A stretch of 15,191 nt of DNA from Thermodesulfovibrionales bacterium (lineage in GTDB: Bacteria; Nitrospirota; Thermodesulfovibrionia; Thermodesulfovibrionales; UBA1546), in NCBI GenBank assembly GCA_030018605.1, contig JASEHP010000024.1, positions 1-15,191 on the forward strand. The letters are read 5' to 3'. Shown piece by piece: positions 13,030 through 15,191 of the stretch. Every line of letters begins with the position of its first letter. The stretch's first letter is position 1. The translations under genes were made by a program, and so were the position numbers. Below the pieces are notes generated by a model that was not told where the DNA came from, did not search any database, and was given only the letters and a program-made list of their open reading frames with translations.

Positions 13030-13130
13030 AGTGCAGATATTGATTGAGGACAGAAGAGCAGCAGAGCAGAAGCGCAATAGAGCTACAGAAAAAAGACTGC
13101 TGTACTACTGCTCTACTGAGCTGCTGCACT
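13030..13130. repeat. Degenerate GAGCAG/CTGCTC palindrome between the NAD(P)HX enzyme and pgeF
   Basis: AGTGCAG (13030-13036) pairs with CTGCACT (13124-13130). The inner left arm has GAGCAGCAGAGCAG (13056-13069) and the right arm has CTACTGCTCTACTGAGCTGCTG. CAGAGCAGAAG (13062-13072) and ACTACTGCTCT (13104-13114) are shared with the repeat at 4973-5049, the first in inverse orientation. The gap has no other feature, and the repeat ends just before the pgeF start codon. Confidence 0.65.
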
Positions 13131-13135
13131 AATAA

Positions 13136-13813
13136 ATGGAAACGCTTATATATCCTGACATTTTTAAAAAGCACATTATAGCCTTTTTTACAGGTAAGTC
13201 TCCGGGCGCTGATATTGATGAAATATCCGCAGTTGCATCTATTGATAAGCAAAGGATATATCTTCCGATACAAAAACATACAGACAAAGTGCTTGTACTG
13301 GATTCAGATTTGAGTCCCAGAATTGCGGATGCCGTTATAACCAGCAATAAGGGCATTTTGCTTGGAATTCAGATTGCAGACTGTGTGCCTGTGCTTCTGC
13401 ATGATGCGAAGAAAAATGTAATCGGGGTTATTCATGCGGGATGGAAAGGAACAGCAGAGGCGATACTTAAGAAGACAATTGAAGCAATGCAAGAGAGGTT
13501 CAGTTCTTTCCCTGTTGACATTAAGATAGCCATAGGCCCGAGCATAAGATGGTGCTGCTATAATGTAGGGTATGATGTCCTTGAATCAGTTGAAAAGGCA
13601 ACGGGCAGCGGCGAATATCACATCAACAGGGGCGGGCAGTATTGTCTGGATCTTGCGGCAGCCAACAAGTATCAGGCGTTATCCGCCGGGATTCATGAAA
13701 AAAATATATGGCTGTCTGATGAATGCACGTTTTGTAACCCTGACAAATTTTATTCATACAGGTATGCAAAAGGCACAACCGGAAGACAAAGCGGGTTTAT
13801 AGGGATTCTTTAG
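13136..13813 (+). CDS. pgeF: Laccase-domain protein, PgeF/YfiH family (peptidoglycan editing factor / purine nucleoside phosphorylase type)
   Basis: This 225-residue protein belongs to the DUF152/YfiH family. Members have been reported both to keep peptidoglycan precursor composition correct and to act as multicopper-type or purine-nucleoside enzymes, so the chemistry is not settled. Conserved sites are QKHTD (H48), IQIADCVPVLL (C83), IHAGWKGT (H100) and WCCYNVG (C140/C141), which together form the metal/nucleoside pocket. The C-terminus DECTFCNPDKFYSYR (195-209) and GRQSGFIGI (216-224) is typical. No Shine-Dalgarno precedes the ATG; the preceding bases belong to the palindromic repeat. The start is supported by normal family length. 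It sits between the NAD(P)HX repair gene and tsaE, all on one strand. Confidence 0.92.
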   Translation: METLIYPDIFKKHIIAFFTGKSPGADIDEISAVASIDKQRIYLPIQKHTDKVLVLDSDLSPRIADAVITSNKGILLGIQIADCVPVLLHDAKKNVIGVIHAGWKGTAEAILKKTIEAMQERFSSFPVDIKIAIGPSIRWCCYNVGYDVLESVEKATGSGEYHINRGGQYCLDLAAANKYQALSAGIHEKNIWLSDECTFCNPDKFYSYRYAKGTTGRQSGFIGIL

Positions 13814-13852
13814 AACAATCAGATGCAGGATGCATGATAACAAGGAATGAAT

Positions 13853-14296
13853 ATGGCTATAAAATTTTTAAGCAGAAGTTCGGAAGAGACGCAGATGATA
13901 GGCTTCAGGCTCGGGAATTCGCTGAAGCCTCATAGTGTTGTCTGCCTCTATGGCGAGATTGGCGCAGGCAAGACAACATTTGTTAAAGGTATTGCGCAGG
14001 CGCTGGGCTTTTCAGACAGGGATATTACAAGCGCAAGTTTTACGATAATTGCGGAATATGACAGCGAAATCCCGCTCTATCATATAGACCTTTACAGGCT
14101 TGAAAAAGACGCTGATATTGATGAAACAGGAATATGGGATTATATTTACAGCGACGGCATTACCGTTATTGAATGGGCTGAACGCCTCGGAGAAATTCAG
14201 GATGAGTTTATAAAGGTAGAATTTGCTATTATAGATAAAGAAGCAAGGGATATTACGATTGAGGGAATAGATGAAAAAGATTGGAATAGTATCTAA
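13853..14296 (+). CDS. tsaE: tRNA threonylcarbamoyladenosine biosynthesis ATPase TsaE
   Basis: TsaE is the P-loop ATPase that resets the TsaB-TsaD complex during t6A37 synthesis in ANN-decoding tRNAs. Numbered from the ATG at 13847, it has Walker A GEIGAGKT (36-43) and TSASFT (61-66), which fills the switch position of the family's S-P-T-F motif. HIDLYRL (79-85) and IEWAERLG (108-115) follow. The frame has ATGs at 13847 and 13853. AAGG (13842-13845) is one base from the first and seven from the second, so I take 13853 as the start (147 residues). The gene overlaps nadK by 26 bases, which implies coupled translation. The link with a YjeF-type NAD(P)HX gene is a common bacterial arrangement. 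All motifs are intact. Confidence 0.93.
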   Translation: MAIKFLSRSSEETQMIGFRLGNSLKPHSVVCLYGEIGAGKTTFVKGIAQALGFSDRDITSASFTIIAEYDSEIPLYHIDLYRLEKDADIDETGIWDYIYSDGITVIEWAERLGEIQDEFIKVEFAIIDKEARDITIEGIDEKDWNSI

Positions 14297-15122
14297 GGCC
14301 GGAAGGCCTGAACCGGTAGAGATACTGAAAGATTTCCTGCCGTGGCTGAACAATAAAGGGCTTGAGGTTTTTCTGGATACGGAAACAGCCGCTTCGCTTA
14401 AGATGAAGGGCTATCCACGCTCTCAGATGCCTTCCCTTGTTGATATGATTGTCGTTCTCGGCGGCGACGGGACCATGCTCAATGTTGCAAGGCTTGTCTG
14501 TGAAAGAGGAGTTCCCATCCTTGGGGTCAATCTCGGAGGGCTTGGTTTCATCACAGAGGTTCGTAAAGAAGAACTCTCTGATGCAATGAGCAAGACGCTC
14601 TCAGGCGAATATGCAGTGGAAGACAGGCTGATGCTCACCGCGCATATACACAGGCATGGGGAAAAGATTGCTGAATATACTGTGCTGAATGATGTAGTTA
14701 TAAATAAAGGCGCCCTCGCAAGGATTATAGACCTTGAAACATATATTAACAAGGCCTATGTAACTATCTTTAGGGCAGACGGGCTTATAGTATCAACTCC
14801 GACAGGTTCAACCGCATACTCATTATCAGCAGGCGGCCCTGTGCTTTACCCTACGCTTGACTGCATCATCCTTACGCCTATCTGTCCCCATACGCTGACA
14901 AACAGGCCTACTGTGCTTCCGGATGATGCGCTTATAGAAATAATACTTAAATCTGCAAGCGAGGACGTATTTCTAACGCTTGACGGCCAGGTCGGATTTT
15001 CTCTCAGGAAGGATGACGTTGTGGAGATAAAAAGGTCGCCTTTCAAGACAAGGCTTATTATCCCGTTTGAGAGGGATTACTTTCAGATATTAAGAACCAA
15101 GCTTAAATGGGGAGAAAGATAA
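14271..15122 (+). CDS. nadK: NAD kinase
   Basis: This enzyme phosphorylates NAD+ to NADP+ with ATP or polyphosphate in the cytosol. Its 283 residues show LGGDGTML (63-70, the GGDGT motif with catalytic D66), LGVNLGGLGFITE (84-96), LNDVVIN (139-145), FRADGLIVSTPTGSTAYSLSAGGP (167-190) and LTPICPHTLTNRP (201-213). The usual N-E pair in the third motif is N140-D141 here, a conservative change. Its start lies inside tsaE and has GAGGG (14261-14265) upstream. It closes a run that begins with the NAD(P)HX repair enzyme, so the operon both makes and repairs NADP(H). No terminator is seen in the 69 bases left at the window edge. Confidence 0.96.
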   Translation: MKKIGIVSKAGRPEPVEILKDFLPWLNNKGLEVFLDTETAASLKMKGYPRSQMPSLVDMIVVLGGDGTMLNVARLVCERGVPILGVNLGGLGFITEVRKEELSDAMSKTLSGEYAVEDRLMLTAHIHRHGEKIAEYTVLNDVVINKGALARIIDLETYINKAYVTIFRADGLIVSTPTGSTAYSLSAGGPVLYPTLDCIILTPICPHTLTNRPTVLPDDALIEIILKSASEDVFLTLDGQVGFSLRKDDVVEIKRSPFKTRLIIPFERDYFQILRTKLKWGER

Positions 15123-15191
15123 GAAATTTAAAATTAAGGTAATTATAAACGATTTGGCACCGTATTACATAGATTTTGAACCAATATAGCG

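Noticed and set aside
15155..15169. TGGCACCGTATTACA near the right edge, resembling a sigma54 promoter
   Set aside because: The -12 GC doublet is absent at the required spacing.
1..15191. CRISPR array, tRNA/rRNA genes, insertion sequences
   Set aside because: No regularly spaced repeats, no cloverleaf or rRNA signatures, and no transposase or integrase reading frame were recognised.

Overview
The window reads as chromosome of an uncultured, moderate-GC, Gram-negative-type bacterium. A Nitrospirota/Thermodesulfovibrionia-like lineage is my best guess. It rests on the LL-diaminopimelate aminotransferase, the NtrC-type two-component system, the lipoprotein caspase next to a DUF4384 protein, and the general sequence style. 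No rRNA, tRNA, CRISPR array, transposase or integrase was seen, so the taxon is inference.

Layout. (1) 125-1833, minus strand: dapL then folK (lysine/peptidoglycan and folate synthesis), separated by a palindromic repeat cluster. (2) 1872-1929: two divergent sigma70-type promoters whose -35 boxes abut. (3) 1947-2974, plus strand: a TPR protein and a cyclic-nucleotide-binding-domain protein that look like one gene split by a frameshift, ending in a strong bidirectional terminator. (4) 3016-6475, minus strand: a membrane histidine kinase, an NtrC-family sigma54 activator, and a small secreted Lys/Ala-rich protein preceded by a near-perfect sigma54 promoter. This resembles a ZraSR/ZraP-style envelope circuit. 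(5) 6589-8168, plus strand: an unrecognised 232-residue protein and an exported DUF4384-type protein. (6) 8212-9006: a MNT nucleotidyltransferase/HEPN (UPF0332) toxin-antitoxin-type pair with its own promoter and an operator-like dyad. (7) 9033-11339: a large lipoprotein with two duplicated CARDB-like repeats and a C-terminal caspase (C14) domain with His/Cys dyad. (8) 11399-15122, plus strand: NAD(P)HX repair enzyme (epimerase+dehydratase), PgeF/YfiH laccase-domain protein, TsaE and NAD kinase, a compact housekeeping run around NAD(P) metabolism, tRNA modification and cell wall.

The most unusual content is repetitive. A hairpin element (6611-6644 and 12594-12624) lies inside two unrelated proteins, in the same reading frame. 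The two copies share a 16-base identity, and their stems differ by compensatory base changes. Separately, three gaps between co-directional genes (586-673, 4973-5049, 13030-13130) are palindromes built from degenerate short units, and two of them run into the last codons of the upstream gene. The sigma54 promoter beside its likely activator and the TPR/cNMP frameshift are the other main leads.
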